Shown: piece by piece, positions 16,794-25,919 of the stretch
Numbering within the stretch: position 1 is the first letter of the stretch
How the letters are laid out: each line of letters begins with the position of its first letter
The notes under the pieces: model-generated
What the model saw: the letters and a program-made list of their open reading frames with translations, nothing else
The model's database searches: none
What the model was told of the DNA's origin: nothing
DNA from: DASVBE01 sp963770375
GTDB lineage: Bacteria; Actinomycetota; Actinomycetes; Streptosporangiales; Streptosporangiaceae
DNA length: 64,000 bases
Assembly: GCA_963770375.1 (NCBI GenBank)
Contig: CAVYPM010000009.1
Span: 124,001-188,000, forward strand
Direction: 5' to 3'
Made by a program: the position numbers and the translations under genes

Positions 16794-17195
16794 GTGAGCA
16801 GGTCATCCGCGGCGGCAGCGCCCGCCGGCCCCACCGCCTTCAGCTCGTCCGCGCCCAGCCGGGCCCTGGCTGCCCTCTGCTGTGCCCCGCTGTTCCGCGA
16901 GCCGCTGACCGCCGCCCAGGCCGAGGACCTGTCCCGGGTCATGAAGGCGCTAGCCGACCCGACCCGCCTGCGCCTGGTGTCCATGGTCGCCGCTCACGAC
17001 GGCGGCGAAGCCTGCGTCTGCGACCTGACCGTGCCGCTCGGCCTGACCCAGCCCACGATCTCCCACCACCTGAAGATCCTCATGCAAGCGGGCCTCCTCC
17101 GCCGCCAGAAGCGCGGCGTCTGGGCCTACTACTCGCTGGTCCCCGCCGCCCTCGACGCCCTCTCGGCGGTCCTCAGCCCGGCCCCCGGCAGCTAA
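16794..17195 (+). CDS. ArsR family transcriptional regulator
   Basis: 133 residues from GTG 16794. A Ser/Ala-rich lead is followed by CCAPLFREPLTAAQAEDL and the winged helix: VMKALADPTRLRLVSMVAA (helices 1-2), EACVCDLTVPLGLTQPTISH (recognition helix), HLKILMQAGLLRRQKRG and WAYYSL (wing). The cysteine pair ACVCDL sits at the classic metal-binding position of ArsR/SmtB repressors (ELCVCDL in ArsR), and CC near residue 25 could add ligands. So it is a likely As(III)/Sb(III)- or other metal-responsive repressor. No resistance gene is adjacent. Confidence 0.85.
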   Translation: MSRSSAAAAPAGPTAFSSSAPSRALAALCCAPLFREPLTAAQAEDLSRVMKALADPTRLRLVSMVAAHDGGEACVCDLTVPLGLTQPTISHHLKILMQAGLLRRQKRGVWAYYSLVPAALDALSAVLSPAPGS

Positions 17196-17240
17196 CCCCG
17201 CCCGCATCCCCAACCCCAGGCGCCACAGGGGCGGGATGCG

Positions 17241-18083
17241 TCACACCTCGATCGAGTCCAGCAGCTGGGTCACGTACCTGGCCATCGCCTGCGGCAGGGC
17301 GGCCTGCGCTTCGGCGGGCAGCCGCTGACCGGTTGCGGTCAGCAGCCGTGCCGCCTGCCGGGCCGCCGCCAGCAGGCTGGGCAGCGAGAGCCCGGCCACC
17401 GTCTCCTCGATCCCGGCCGGGATATCCTCCGGCGCGAAATCCAGCACGCTGGTCAGGCCGTACTGCGGGTCCGCGATCCCGCTGGCCGCGGCGTGCAACC
17501 GCCACAGCTGCGACCTGGCCTCGTGCAACCGGTCGAGCGCCTCCCACACCGACCCCCGGCGCACGTACTTGGCCAGGTCAGCCAGGGCACACCAGCCGCC
17601 GAACGCCCACTCCCTCAGCTGTACGGGCCCCGGCCCCGGTGCCTCCGTGGGCGCCGCGACGGCGGCCGCGGACTGCCCGTCGCGGTCGTAGAGCATCACC
17701 GTGCGCGGCAACGGTCCGCCGGGCAGCACGGCCGGGAGGATGACCAGGTCAAGCTGGCAGCCGTCGGCGTACTGGGCGAAGACCCGCTCGTGCGGCGGCG
17801 GCACCCCGGGCAGCTGGTGATGGTAGCTCTCGACCAGGTCGCCAAGCCCGTCCGCGGCAAGGCGGATCCGGTCCCTCGCCGCCGCGTAGACCGCTTCAGT
17901 CACCCCGATACCCATGTCCAGATCGGACATCCGGTCCCCGGCCCCCCGCGCGACCGAGCAGCCGATCGCCAGCCAGCACACGTCCGGATCAGCCTGGCTG
18001 AAGGCCAGCAGCCGGCGCATGATCGCCTGCTGCCCAGCCAGTTCGCCGGGCAGCCGGTCGATCCAGGCCCGTCCCTGCTCCAT
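17241..18083 (-). CDS. Nucleotidyltransferase-fold protein
   Basis: 280 residues. The polymerase-beta-like motif is LAIGCSVARGAGDRMSDLDM (~residues 38-58), with the GS-type helix and two Asp in SDLDM that bind metal; a third acidic position is in CQLDLVIL (~110). The C-terminal half is helical (ALADLAKYVRRGSVWEALDR), as in aminoglycoside-adenylyltransferase-like and DUF4111-type proteins. ATG 18083 has GGAGGGA upstream. It may transfer nucleotides to a small molecule; the substrate is unknown and resistance is not implied. Divergent from the MFS gene. Confidence 0.75.
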   Translation of the reverse strand: MEQGRAWIDRLPGELAGQQAIMRRLLAFSQADPDVCWLAIGCSVARGAGDRMSDLDMGIGVTEAVYAAARDRIRLAADGLGDLVESYHHQLPGVPPPHERVFAQYADGCQLDLVILPAVLPGGPLPRTVMLYDRDGQSAAAVAAPTEAPGPGPVQLREWAFGGWCALADLAKYVRRGSVWEALDRLHEARSQLWRLHAAASGIADPQYGLTSVLDFAPEDIPAGIEETVAGLSLPSLLAAARQAARLLTATGQRLPAEAQAALPQAMARYVTQLLDSIEV

Positions 18084-18272
18084 GCCCCGTCCCTCCGCTG
18101 CCCGGCCGCTGCCCGGCCTGCCTCAGCTTGAACTCTAGGGTCCGCACCAGCCAGCCGGCCGCCCCCGCTCCCCGGCCCGGCTATGCGGGCATTTGCCAAG
18201 GTCAGCGATCGTCGCATATTTTCTAGACATGCAGTTCAGTAATTTGACCGGGCCGGGAGGGCCGTCCGGCTC

Positions 18273-19646
18273 ATGAGCACCACCACGGCCGGCCGCCGGG
18301 GACAGACGACCCGGGCCGGCGAGCCGCGAAAATACGGTCTCGACGCCGTCATCCTGACCATGGCGATCGCCTGCGGGCTGACCGTCGCCAACCTCTACTA
18401 CGCGCAGCCGCTGCTCGCCCTGATCGCCGGCACCTTCGGCGTCAGCCGCGGCGCCGCGGCCACCGTGGTGACCGTCACCCAGCTGGGTTACGCGGCCGGC
18501 CTGGCCTTCCTGGTGCCCCTGGGCGACCGCCTCGACAACCGCCGGTTCTCCTGCTGGGCGCTGCTCGCCGTGGCCGTCGCACTGGCGGTGGCCGCGCTGT
18601 CGCCCGTGTTCCCGCTGTTCCTGCTGATGTCGGCGATCATCGGGGTAACGTCCGTGACCGTGCAGGTCCTGGTGCCGTTCGCGGCCCGGCTCGCCCCGGC
18701 CAGACAGCGCGGCCGGTATGTCGGCCGCGTGATGAGCGGCCTGCTGCTCGGCATCCTGCTGGCCCGCTCGGTGGCCAGCGTCGCCGCGGCCGCCTGGGGC
18801 TGGCGGAGCATCTACCTGATCTCCGCCGTCGCCATGCTGCTGCTCGCCGCGGCGCTGTGGCGGATCCTGCCGTCCCGGCCGCCCGCGACCTCGACCGGGT
18901 ACGGCCGGCTCCTGGCCTCCGCGCTGCCCCTCATCCGGGCCGAACCGGTCCTGCGCCGCCGGGCCCTCGCCCAGGCGATGATGTTCGGCGCGTTCAGCTG
19001 CTTCTGGACCTCGATCGCCTACGAGCTGATCAGCGCGCACCACCTGTCGCAGCTGGGCATCGCGGTGTTTGCCCTGGTCGGAGCGGGCGGCGCGGCCGCG
19101 GCGCTGATCGCGGGCCGGCTCGGCGACCGCGGTCTCGGCCGCCCGGTCCGCGGCGCGGCGATCGCGCTGGCCGTGGCGGCGATGCTGCTGGCCGGCGCCG
19201 GGGCGGGCAGCCTGATCCTGCTCGCCGTGGCCGCCGTCCTGCTCGACCTCGCCGTTCAGGCCAACCACGTGCTCAGCCAGCGCGACATCTACGGGCTCCG
19301 CCCGGACGCCAGCGCCCGGCTCAACACGGTGTACATGACCACGGTGTTCCTCGGCGGCGCGGCCGCGTCCGCGGTGTCCGGCGCGCTGACCGAGACCGCC
19401 GGGTGGACGGCGGCGGCCCTGTTCGGCGCGGCGCTGGCGGCGCTGGCCGGCGTGGTGTACGGCTACGATCTCGCCCGCGGCGGTGGCGGCCCACGGACAG
19501 CTGACTCTCCGTACCAATCGGCCGGTTCTTTATGGATTACGGTGCCGGGGGAGCGGGCCCCGGCGGCACGCCGGCCCGCCGCCCGCGCGGGCGGCCACGG
19601 AGCGAGCGGGCCCGCCAGGCGATCCTGGCCGCGGCCGGTGATCTGA
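18273..19646 (+). CDS. MFS transporter
   Basis: About 457 residues with 12 predicted membrane helices. It begins LTVANLYYAQPLLALIAGTF and has motif A-like PLGDRLDNRRFS between helices 2 and 3. The LYYAQPLL opening is typical of the YtbD/YnfM-like drug:H+ antiporter group. ATG 18273 is the first good start. The transporter proper ends near YGYDLARGG; the last ~60 residues are Arg/Pro/Ala-rich, overlap the TetR gene by 115 bases and may be read-through after an undetected base error. Followed on the same strand by a TetR gene that probably regulates it. Confidence 0.85.
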   Translation: MSTTTAGRRGQTTRAGEPRKYGLDAVILTMAIACGLTVANLYYAQPLLALIAGTFGVSRGAAATVVTVTQLGYAAGLAFLVPLGDRLDNRRFSCWALLAVAVALAVAALSPVFPLFLLMSAIIGVTSVTVQVLVPFAARLAPARQRGRYVGRVMSGLLLGILLARSVASVAAAAWGWRSIYLISAVAMLLLAAALWRILPSRPPATSTGYGRLLASALPLIRAEPVLRRRALAQAMMFGAFSCFWTSIAYELISAHHLSQLGIAVFALVGAGGAAAALIAGRLGDRGLGRPVRGAAIALAVAAMLLAGAGAGSLILLAVAAVLLDLAVQANHVLSQRDIYGLRPDASARLNTVYMTTVFLGGAAASAVSGALTETAGWTAAALFGAALAALAGVVYGYDLARGGGGPRTADSPYQSAGSLWITVPGERAPAARRPAARAGGHGASGPARRSWPRPVI

Positions 19647-20170
19647 TGCTGAGCGGCGGCCTCGGCGCGGCCACGATGGACGCGATCGCGGCCCGGGCCG
19701 GAGTGGGCAAGGCGACGATCTATAAGTGGTGGCCGTCCCGCGGCGCGGTGGCCCTGGACGGGTTCCTCGACAAGGTGGCCGGAACGCTGGCCATCCCCGC
19801 AGACCTGACCTCCGCGGACGCCCTGGCCTGGCAGCTCGATGCGCTGGTCACGCTGTTCCGGGACACGACGGCGGGGCCGCTGATGCGCGCCCTGGTGGCG
19901 GCGGCGCAGTCGGACCCGGACATTGCGCGGTCGCTGCGGGAGCGCTGGCTGGCCCCGCGTCGGGCGGTGTCACTGGAGATCCTGCGGGCCGGGGTGGCCC
20001 GCGGCGAACTGCGGCCGGGGCTGGACTACGAAGCGGTCCTTGACGGGTTGTTCGCCCCGGTGTACCAGAGGCTGTTCTTCGGGCACGCGGAGCTGTCCAG
20101 CGACCTGGCGGCCACCCTGGTCCGCCAGACCATGGCCGGCATCGCAGCCGAACCCGGCCAGGAGCCATAG
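19532..20170 (+). CDS. TetR/AcrR family transcriptional regulator
   Basis: 212 residues. The helix-turn-helix spans residues 25-70: RARQAILAAAGDLMLSGGL, AATMDAIAARAGVGKATIYK and WWPSRGAVALDGFL. The WWPSR variant and the C-terminal TetR_C (LFRDTTAGPLMRALVAAAQS, GLFAPVYQRLFFGHAELS) place it in the TetR_C_33/11-like group. It overlaps the MFS reading frame and likely represses that pump. ATG 19532 lacks a strong ribosome site, so coupling to the transporter is plausible. Confidence 0.85.
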   Translation: MDYGAGGAGPGGTPARRPRGRPRSERARQAILAAAGDLMLSGGLGAATMDAIAARAGVGKATIYKWWPSRGAVALDGFLDKVAGTLAIPADLTSADALAWQLDALVTLFRDTTAGPLMRALVAAAQSDPDIARSLRERWLAPRRAVSLEILRAGVARGELRPGLDYEAVLDGLFAPVYQRLFFGHAELSSDLAATLVRQTMAGIAAEPGQEP

Positions 20171-20234
20171 CCGCGCATCCGCGGGCCAGGACGGGCGGCG
20201 CAAGTAGTTAGACGCAGCCGTTAGACGGCAGCCG

Positions 20235-23200
20235 CTAGACGGCGACCGGGCGGGCCAGGCGGGCGGTGAGCTGCGGCCCGGCGGTCAGGGCCGCTGTCTG
20301 GGTGAGCGCGCTGAAGCTGGTGCTGCTGCACTGGATCAGCGCGCTCGACTGCGCCCGGGTCCTGGCCGTACCGCCGTCCGCGGTGAACGTCACCGGCTGG
20401 CCGCAGGCCGTCGCGCTGCGGACCACGATCGAGAATGAGCCGACCGCCTGGCTGTCCTTCGGGACCGGGCCGTGCCGGCAGATCACCGAATGACCGCCGG
20501 AATGGCAGTCCCAGCCACCCGTGCTTCCGTTGAGCTCCCAGTCGTGCGCGAGGACGGCCCCGGCAGGCAGGGTGATCGAGGCGTTCAGGCTGGCGGTCGG
20601 GGCGTTGCCGATGTTGGTGGCCGCGTAGGTGACGCGGGCGTCCCGGCCGCCGCGCGGCGGGCCGCTGACGCTGTCCGAGGCGGTCAGCCGGGCGACGCCG
20701 TGGGGCCCTGGGCGCGGATGATGGCGCGGCTTCTTCGGCGTCGGCGAAGGCGACGGTGAGGCCGTCGGCGTCTTGGCGGGGTGATGGTGCCTGGCCGGCT
20801 TGTGGTGCCTGGCCTTCTGGTGGCTGCCCGACGGTGCGGGCGCTGGCGACGGCTGACCAGCTGGGGCGCCGCCCCCGGCCGCATCGGTTCCGGTCGAGGA
20901 GGAGCTGTGCGATCCGCCGCCCGGCTGCGGGCCTGGCAGGAACGACACCACCGCGATGGCGACCGCGGCCGCGACCATCAGCACTGCGGCGCCGGCGACC
21001 AGCTTGCGCTGGGGCGGGGAAGAACGCTGCCAGGCCCCGGCCAGCCCGCCGACCACCTGGCCATCCCGCCCGCCCGACCCGCCAGCGCCCGCGGTGGAGG
21101 CACCGGCCTTCCCGGCGGCGCCGGGCTTAATCGCGGGAAATTCCTTCGTGGACGGGCCGGTCCCGGTCGCACCAGACACCGGGGCGTCAGCCTTCGTGGC
21201 CGCGCTGGCCGCGATGGCGCCCGCCCCGGCCGCCGCGCGGCGGCCTTGGCTTTCCGCCCGCCGCGGCGGTCCCGGTGGGCCGGCTTGACTCGCCAGGCCG
21301 GGACAGCCCCAGCCTCATCGGCCTCCGGTCCAGCCGCACCAGGCCTGCCCGGTGCCGCGACCCCAGAGGCCGCGCCAGCCCCAGCCGCCGCACCGGGACC
21401 AGCAGTCACACCAGGCCCGGCCTGCGCCGCAGTCCCTTCGTCGCGCAGGCCGGCCAGCACCCGCGGGAGCAGGGCCGCGGTCTGCCCGGCAGTCGCGGCA
21501 GTCACCGTAGCCGCGCCGGGGCCAGCCGCGGCACCCGGCCCGGTGGCCAGGCCAGGTCCGCCCGGCGTCGCGGGCCCGGTCGTCCAGGAGTTCGCGCCTG
21601 GGCCGCTGGCCGCGCCGGACCCTGCGGTTGCGAGCGCGCCGGCTGCCCCGGTCGTCCCTGGTCCGTTCGCCGATCTGGGGCCGTTCGCCTGGCTGGACCC
21701 GCCGGAAGCGGCGGATCGCCGGTTCAGGCCAGACCACAGGCTCGCGCGAGATCGCTTGCCGCTGGCGGCCGCGCCAGAGCCGGCCGGCCCTTCAGCGCCG
21801 GCCGCCCCAGAAGAGGCCGCGGCCCCGGCGGCCATTCCGGCACCAGCGGCCCCAGCGGACGCTCCGGATCCGGAAGCCCCCGCCGGCGCGCCGGGACCGG
21901 CAGTCGCGGAGGGCGCTGCGGGACCAGCGGCACGGCCCGCCCCGGTGGCGAAGGTGGCGCCGGTGGTTGCGGGCAGTCCTGCGGCTGCGGGCAGGCCGCC
22001 CGGTCCGGGATGCTGGCCAGCCAGCGGTGTGCCGGGCGCCCCGGCCGGGCTGGTCCTGGGCGCTGTCTGGCCGAGCGGATCGCTGCCCGGCGCGCCGGGG
22101 ACGCCTGGGGCGCTGGCTACGGGGGCGCCGGTCCAGACGGTCCGGCGGTCGACGGGGACAGGGCCCCAGCCGCTGGCGCCGGGGAGGCCGTTGAGCGACG
22201 CGGGGCCGGCCGCCGCGGCGGGAGTGGCTGTGCCGGGAAGCTCGGTCCAGGCGGTTCGGGGCAGGGCGGCGGATCCAGCCTGACCGGCCGCGGACGGTCC
22301 GGGGACGCCGCCTTCTGGCCCGGTTCCGGGGCCGGCCGCGGCCGCGGCTTCGGCCGCGCCCAGCCCCGCCGCCTCGGGCGCGGCGGCGCGGCGGCGGCCA
22401 GAGGGCCTGGCCGCGGTCCGCCGCTTGCTGGCCTTCTTCGCCGGGCCCGCACCGCGGGCCTTCGCCGGAGCCGCCCCGTTGCCCCGGCCCGCGCCGTTGG
22501 CCGCCCCGGCGGCGGCCGCCGCCGGGGCGGCTCCGGCGCGGCCGGGCGGCGGGGGCGAAGCGAGCGGACGGGTGAGGTAGGCGCCGGTCGCGTGGCCGAG
22601 GATGGCCGGGGCGACCGCGGTCCGCATGACCCCGTCGACGTCGGTCATGTTGTTCCTGGCGCCCGGTTCCATCCGCCGGTGATAGGCCAGCGACAGCGCC
22701 TCGCGAGCCTGGGAGGCCAGTTCGGCGGCGTCGGGCTCGGGCAGGCCGAGCAGCGCACCCACCTCGGCCGGCGACTCGCCTTCCACGCAGACGTGCCAGA
22801 GAACCGCCCGCCAGCGCTCGGGCAGGGACATGAACGCCGCCACGACCAGATCCGGCCGCGGCCCGCCCGGCTGGGTGGGACCGGGCTGGCCATTCCCCGC
22901 CGCGCCGCCGGCCGGCTGGCCCGGCATGGTGGCGGTGGCCTCGCGGACGGCCGACAGCAGGTACGGGCGGAACGCGTCGGTGGGCCCGCCGCCCCGCTGC
23001 ACCGCGGCAAGGACGTTCTCGAAGGCCTGGTCAACGGCGTCTTCCGCGGCGGCGCTGCCGGACAGCAGGAACTGGGCGAGGCGGCGCGCGGCCGGCATGT
23101 GCCGCCTGCGCAGCAGCCCGTAAGCGACAGGATCGCCCGAGCGAATGGCGTTGAGAATATCCGCGTCGCTGCGGCTTCTGGTCGCGCCGGCGGATGACTC

Positions 23201-23296
23201 GAACATGACCTGGCCCCGCTGTTCCGGTCGGTTTGCCCCTTGGCCCTGCCAGATCATCTCGCGTCCAGTCCTGCGACGCGGCGTATTCCCGGTCAT
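20235..23296 (-). CDS. Membrane-tethered ECF sigma factor with long low-complexity linker (frameshifted as sequenced)
   Basis: Residues ~30-125 are sigma region 2 (DADILNAIRSGDPVAYGLLR, AAEDAVDQAFENVLAAVQRG) and ~150-210 region 4 (LPERWRAVLWHVCVEGESPA, EVGALLGLPEPDAAELASQA). About 450 residues of Ala/Gly/Pro/Ser follow, then at ~21228-21244 a frame break, beyond which the other frame continues TKADAPVSGATGTGP, one membrane helix (LVAGAAVLMVAAAVAIAVVS), a His/Lys/Pro stalk and an exported domain (VARLTASDSVSGPP, VTYAATNIGNAPTASLNASI) resembling DUF11/CARDB folds. The cysteine zinc finger common in such fused sigma/anti-sigma proteins is not seen after region 4. ATG 23296 has AAGGGACGG upstream; ATG 23206 is the alternative. 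Probably senses an envelope signal. Confidence 0.7.
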
Positions 23297-23344
23297 TCCG
23301 TCCCTTAACCGGCCGGCTGGGCGCTCCCGGCGCGGCCCACGGCT

Positions 23345-23400
23345 TCATGATCACGGAGGATCATGCACCGCCGGCGGCCGGAAATCCTCCGTGATCATGA
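23345..23400. repeat. Dispersed 56-base palindromic element, copy 1
   Basis: TCATGATCACGGAGGAT (23345-23361) and its exact reverse complement (23384-23400) flank a 22-base centre containing CCGCCGGCGG. A second, slightly diverged copy is at 38975-39032. This copy lies in the divergent promoter region of the sigma factor and the phosphatase, so termination alone does not explain it. Confidence 0.7.
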
Positions 23401-23429
23401 GTGAGTTACGGTCAGGGGGAGGAGGCTGG

Positions 23430-23828
23430 ATGACGGTCGTTGTCTTGCCGTCGGGCGCCAGGGTTCGCGGGCGGGCGCTGAGGGACACGCCGGACAGCCC
23501 GGCGGCCTTCCTGCTGGCGCTGGCGGACGGGCCGTTGCCGGAGTGGCCGCACCGGCGGATCGAGTGGCCCGATTTCGGGCTGCCCAGGAACCGCCAGGAC
23601 GCGCTGGACGCCCTGACCGAGGCCCTCGCCGTGGCCCGCGCCGGCGAACTGGTCGAGATCGCCTGCCACGGCGGCCGCGGCCGCACCGGCACCGCGATCG
23701 CCGCCCTGGCCATCATGGACGGCGTGCCCGCCAGAGACGCGGTCCGCTGGACCCGCACGCACTACCACCCCAAAGCCGTAGAAACCCCCTGGCAGCGCTG
23801 GTGGTTGCGGACCGTCCCTGTTACGTAG
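23430..23828 (+). CDS. Protein-tyrosine-phosphatase-fold protein
   Basis: 132 residues. The CX5R P-loop is CHGGRGRTGTAIAALA near residue 76 (Cys and Arg in CHGGRGR), with a WPDFGLPRN segment where an Asp general acid could sit. The C-terminus (VRWTRTHYHPKAVETPWQ) is typical of small actinomycete dual-specificity-like phosphatases. ATG 23430 has GGGAGGAGG just upstream, which decides the start over the longer frame from 23145. Substrate unknown, cytoplasmic. Confidence 0.8.
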   Translation: MTVVVLPSGARVRGRALRDTPDSPAAFLLALADGPLPEWPHRRIEWPDFGLPRNRQDALDALTEALAVARAGELVEIACHGGRGRTGTAIAALAIMDGVPARDAVRWTRTHYHPKAVETPWQRWWLRTVPVT

Positions 23829-23856
23829 ACAGTGCTTGGCTTGTTTACTAGACCGT

Positions 23857-24747
23857 GTGACCGCACTGATCAAGACGGCCCGCGCCGGGGTGCTCGACAT
23901 CGCTTACGAGGAAACCGGCAACCCGAACGGGCAGGTGGCGATCCTGCTGCACGGGTTCCCCTACGACGTGCGCGCGTTCGACGAGGTCGTCCCGCCGCTG
24001 GCCGCGGCCGGCCTCCGGGTGATCGTGCCGTACCTGCGCGGGTTCGGGCCGACGAGGTTCGCCGGGCCGACGACCATGCGGTCCGGGCAGCAGGCCGCCC
24101 TGGCCCATGACCTGCTCGAGCTGATCGACGCGCTGGGCACGGACGACGCCCTCCTGGCGGGCTACGACTGGGGCGGCCGCGCGGCCTGCCTGGTCGCCGC
24201 GCTGTGGCCGGACCGGGCCGCGGGCCTGGTCTCCGGCGACGGCTACAACATCCAGAACATCCCCCAGTCCGGCGAGCCGATCCCGCCCGCCGAGGAGCGC
24301 TCGCTCTGGTATCAGTACTACTTCCACAGCGAGCGCGGCCGCCTCGGCCTGGAGCGCAACCGGGACGAGCTGTGCGAGCTGCTGTGGCGGACCTGGTCAC
24401 CGACCTGGGCGCAGGCCAGCGAGGCCTACCCGCGGTCCGCGCCCAGCCTGCGCAACCCCGACTTCGTCCCGGTCGCGATCCACTCCTACCGGCACCGGTA
24501 CGGGCTCGTCCCCGGCGACCCGCGTTACCAGGCCACCGAGGACAAGATCGCGAAGCAGCCGCGGATCGGCGTGCCGACGGTCGTCCTCGAGGGCGGCGCG
24601 GACGGCGTGCTCGGCCCGTCCGCGCTCGGCGACCGTGACTGCTTCACCGGCCCTTACCAGCATGTCCACCTGCCGGAGACCGGCCACAACCTGCCCCAGG
24701 AAGCACCGCGCGAGTTCGCCGACGCGGTCCTGAGCCTCGCCGGGTAA
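23857..24747 (+). CDS. Alpha/beta hydrolase, Asp-nucleophile type
   Basis: About 296 residues. The oxyanion strand is VAILLHGFPYDVRAFDEV, the nucleophile elbow LLAGYDWGGRAACLVAALWP has Asp (GYDWGG) as in epoxide hydrolases and haloalkane dehalogenases, and the base is His in LPETGHNLPQEAP near the C-terminus. A cap domain lies at residues ~135-215 (SLWYQYYFHSERGR). I use GTG 23857; a TTG at 23836 would add seven residues. Likely an epoxide hydrolase or related C-X hydrolase. Starts 28 bases after the phosphatase and may be cotranscribed with it. Confidence 0.8.
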   Translation: MTALIKTARAGVLDIAYEETGNPNGQVAILLHGFPYDVRAFDEVVPPLAAAGLRVIVPYLRGFGPTRFAGPTTMRSGQQAALAHDLLELIDALGTDDALLAGYDWGGRAACLVAALWPDRAAGLVSGDGYNIQNIPQSGEPIPPAEERSLWYQYYFHSERGRLGLERNRDELCELLWRTWSPTWAQASEAYPRSAPSLRNPDFVPVAIHSYRHRYGLVPGDPRYQATEDKIAKQPRIGVPTVVLEGGADGVLGPSALGDRDCFTGPYQHVHLPETGHNLPQEAPREFADAVLSLAG

Positions 24748-24772
24748 GGCGCCCGGCCCGGTACGGCAGCGG

Positions 24773-24796
24773 CCCGCGCCGCAAATCCCGTATCCC
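24773..24796 (+). repeat. Copy of a dispersed gene-end motif
   Basis: A 24-base sequence beginning CCCGCGCCGCAAATCCCGTA, 26 bases after a hydrolase stop. It matches 57221-57244 at 23 of 24 bases and the reverse strand of 12849-12871. Confidence 0.55.
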
Positions 24797-24802
24797 TGAA
24801 AA

Positions 24803-25831
24803 TCAGCGATCAAGGAACGACCTGACCGTCCTGGTCAGGAACTCCTCGTCGGCCGGGATCCCCGCCGGGCTGCCCGCCCGGTGGCCCCAGACGCTGGGGA
24901 TCACCGCGAGCTCGCCGTGCCGCAGGTGGGCAAGTTCGGCCTCGTTGTCGGCGACCCGGAAGTACAGGTCGGTCTCGCCGGGCATCAGCAGCACCCGGGC
25001 GGAGATCGAGGACAGGGCCGCGGCGAGGTCGCCCTGGTGCGGGTCCCCGGCGCTGATGTCGGCTTCCTGCCAGGTCATGGCCTGGGCGTACAGGTTCGCG
25101 GCGCGCAGCGAGCCGAACGAGTCCTCCCATTCGGCCTTCAGGAACGTGGCCAGGTCCGGGTAGCCGAGCGCGGTCTCGAACAGCCGGGCCCGGTAGAAGT
25201 CCTGGCTGAGCCCCCAGGCCGCGTAGATGTGCCCGAACGCGTGCAGCGCGGCGACCGGCTCGGCGCTGAACCGGCCGTTGCCCAGGTGCTCAGGCGCCGC
25301 CTCCAGCGTGCGCAGCAGACCGGACAGGAAGACCCGGTTGTGCAGTGAGGTCCGCGCGCTGCCGCACACCACGATCGCGCGCTGCACCAGGTCAGGGTAG
25401 AGAGCGGCCCAGTGATACGCCTGGCCCGCGCCCATCGAGAAGCCGTACGCGGCCGCGATACGGTTCACGCCGAACTCGCTGGTCAGCAGCCTGTGCTGGG
25501 CATGGATGTTGTCGGCCATGGTCACCACGGCCGGGTAGTCCTCGGTGTCGGCGGCCCCGGAGGACGTCCCGCTGGAGAACATGTCCGGGATCACGATGAA
25601 CCAGCGCTCCGGGTCGAGCACGCCGTCCGGGCCGATCAGCCAGGTCAGGTCCTCATGGGTGGCGGTGTAGCTGGTCGGGTACACGATCACGTTGTCCCGC
25701 GCCGCGTTCAGCGTGCCGTGCGCCTGCCAGACCAGCCGGGCACCGCGGATCACGCCGCCCCGCTCCACCGGCAGGTCGCCGAGCTCCAGCACGCCATCCT
25801 GAACCGGCCACGCCGGGCTAGCCTCCGTCAT
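24803..25831 (-). CDS. Alpha/beta hydrolase of the MetX (homoserine O-acyltransferase-like) group
   Basis: 342 residues. MetX landmarks: VIVYPTSYTATHEDLTWLIG (oxyanion region), ALDP-like VLDPERWFIVIPDMFSSGTS, the nucleophile elbow AAYGFSMGAGQAYHWAALYP (Ser in GFSMG), acid in LLMPGETDLYF and His in SVWGHRAGSP near the end. The SSGTSSG segment differs from true homoserine acetyltransferases (G-S-x-GP), so the acceptor may be another alcohol or the reaction may be hydrolysis. ATG 25831 follows GACGAGGTGG. Confidence 0.78.
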   Translation of the reverse strand: MTEASPAWPVQDGVLELGDLPVERGGVIRGARLVWQAHGTLNAARDNVIVYPTSYTATHEDLTWLIGPDGVLDPERWFIVIPDMFSSGTSSGAADTEDYPAVVTMADNIHAQHRLLTSEFGVNRIAAAYGFSMGAGQAYHWAALYPDLVQRAIVVCGSARTSLHNRVFLSGLLRTLEAAPEHLGNGRFSAEPVAALHAFGHIYAAWGLSQDFYRARLFETALGYPDLATFLKAEWEDSFGSLRAANLYAQAMTWQEADISAGDPHQGDLAAALSSISARVLLMPGETDLYFRVADNEAELAHLRHGELAVIPSVWGHRAGSPAGIPADEEFLTRTVRSFLDR

Positions 25832-25919
25832 TGAGCCACCTCGTCCCTGATCATGGTCCTGGGACGGATTGTGCCGAACGCCAAGGCCGGGGCCGCCGGG
25901 CGGGGTCCCGCCGGGCGGG

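Noticed and set aside
21275..23197. 640-codon open frame on the plus strand
   Set aside because: It is antisense to the sigma factor linker; openness follows from GC-rich repeats encoding Ala/Pro/Gly.
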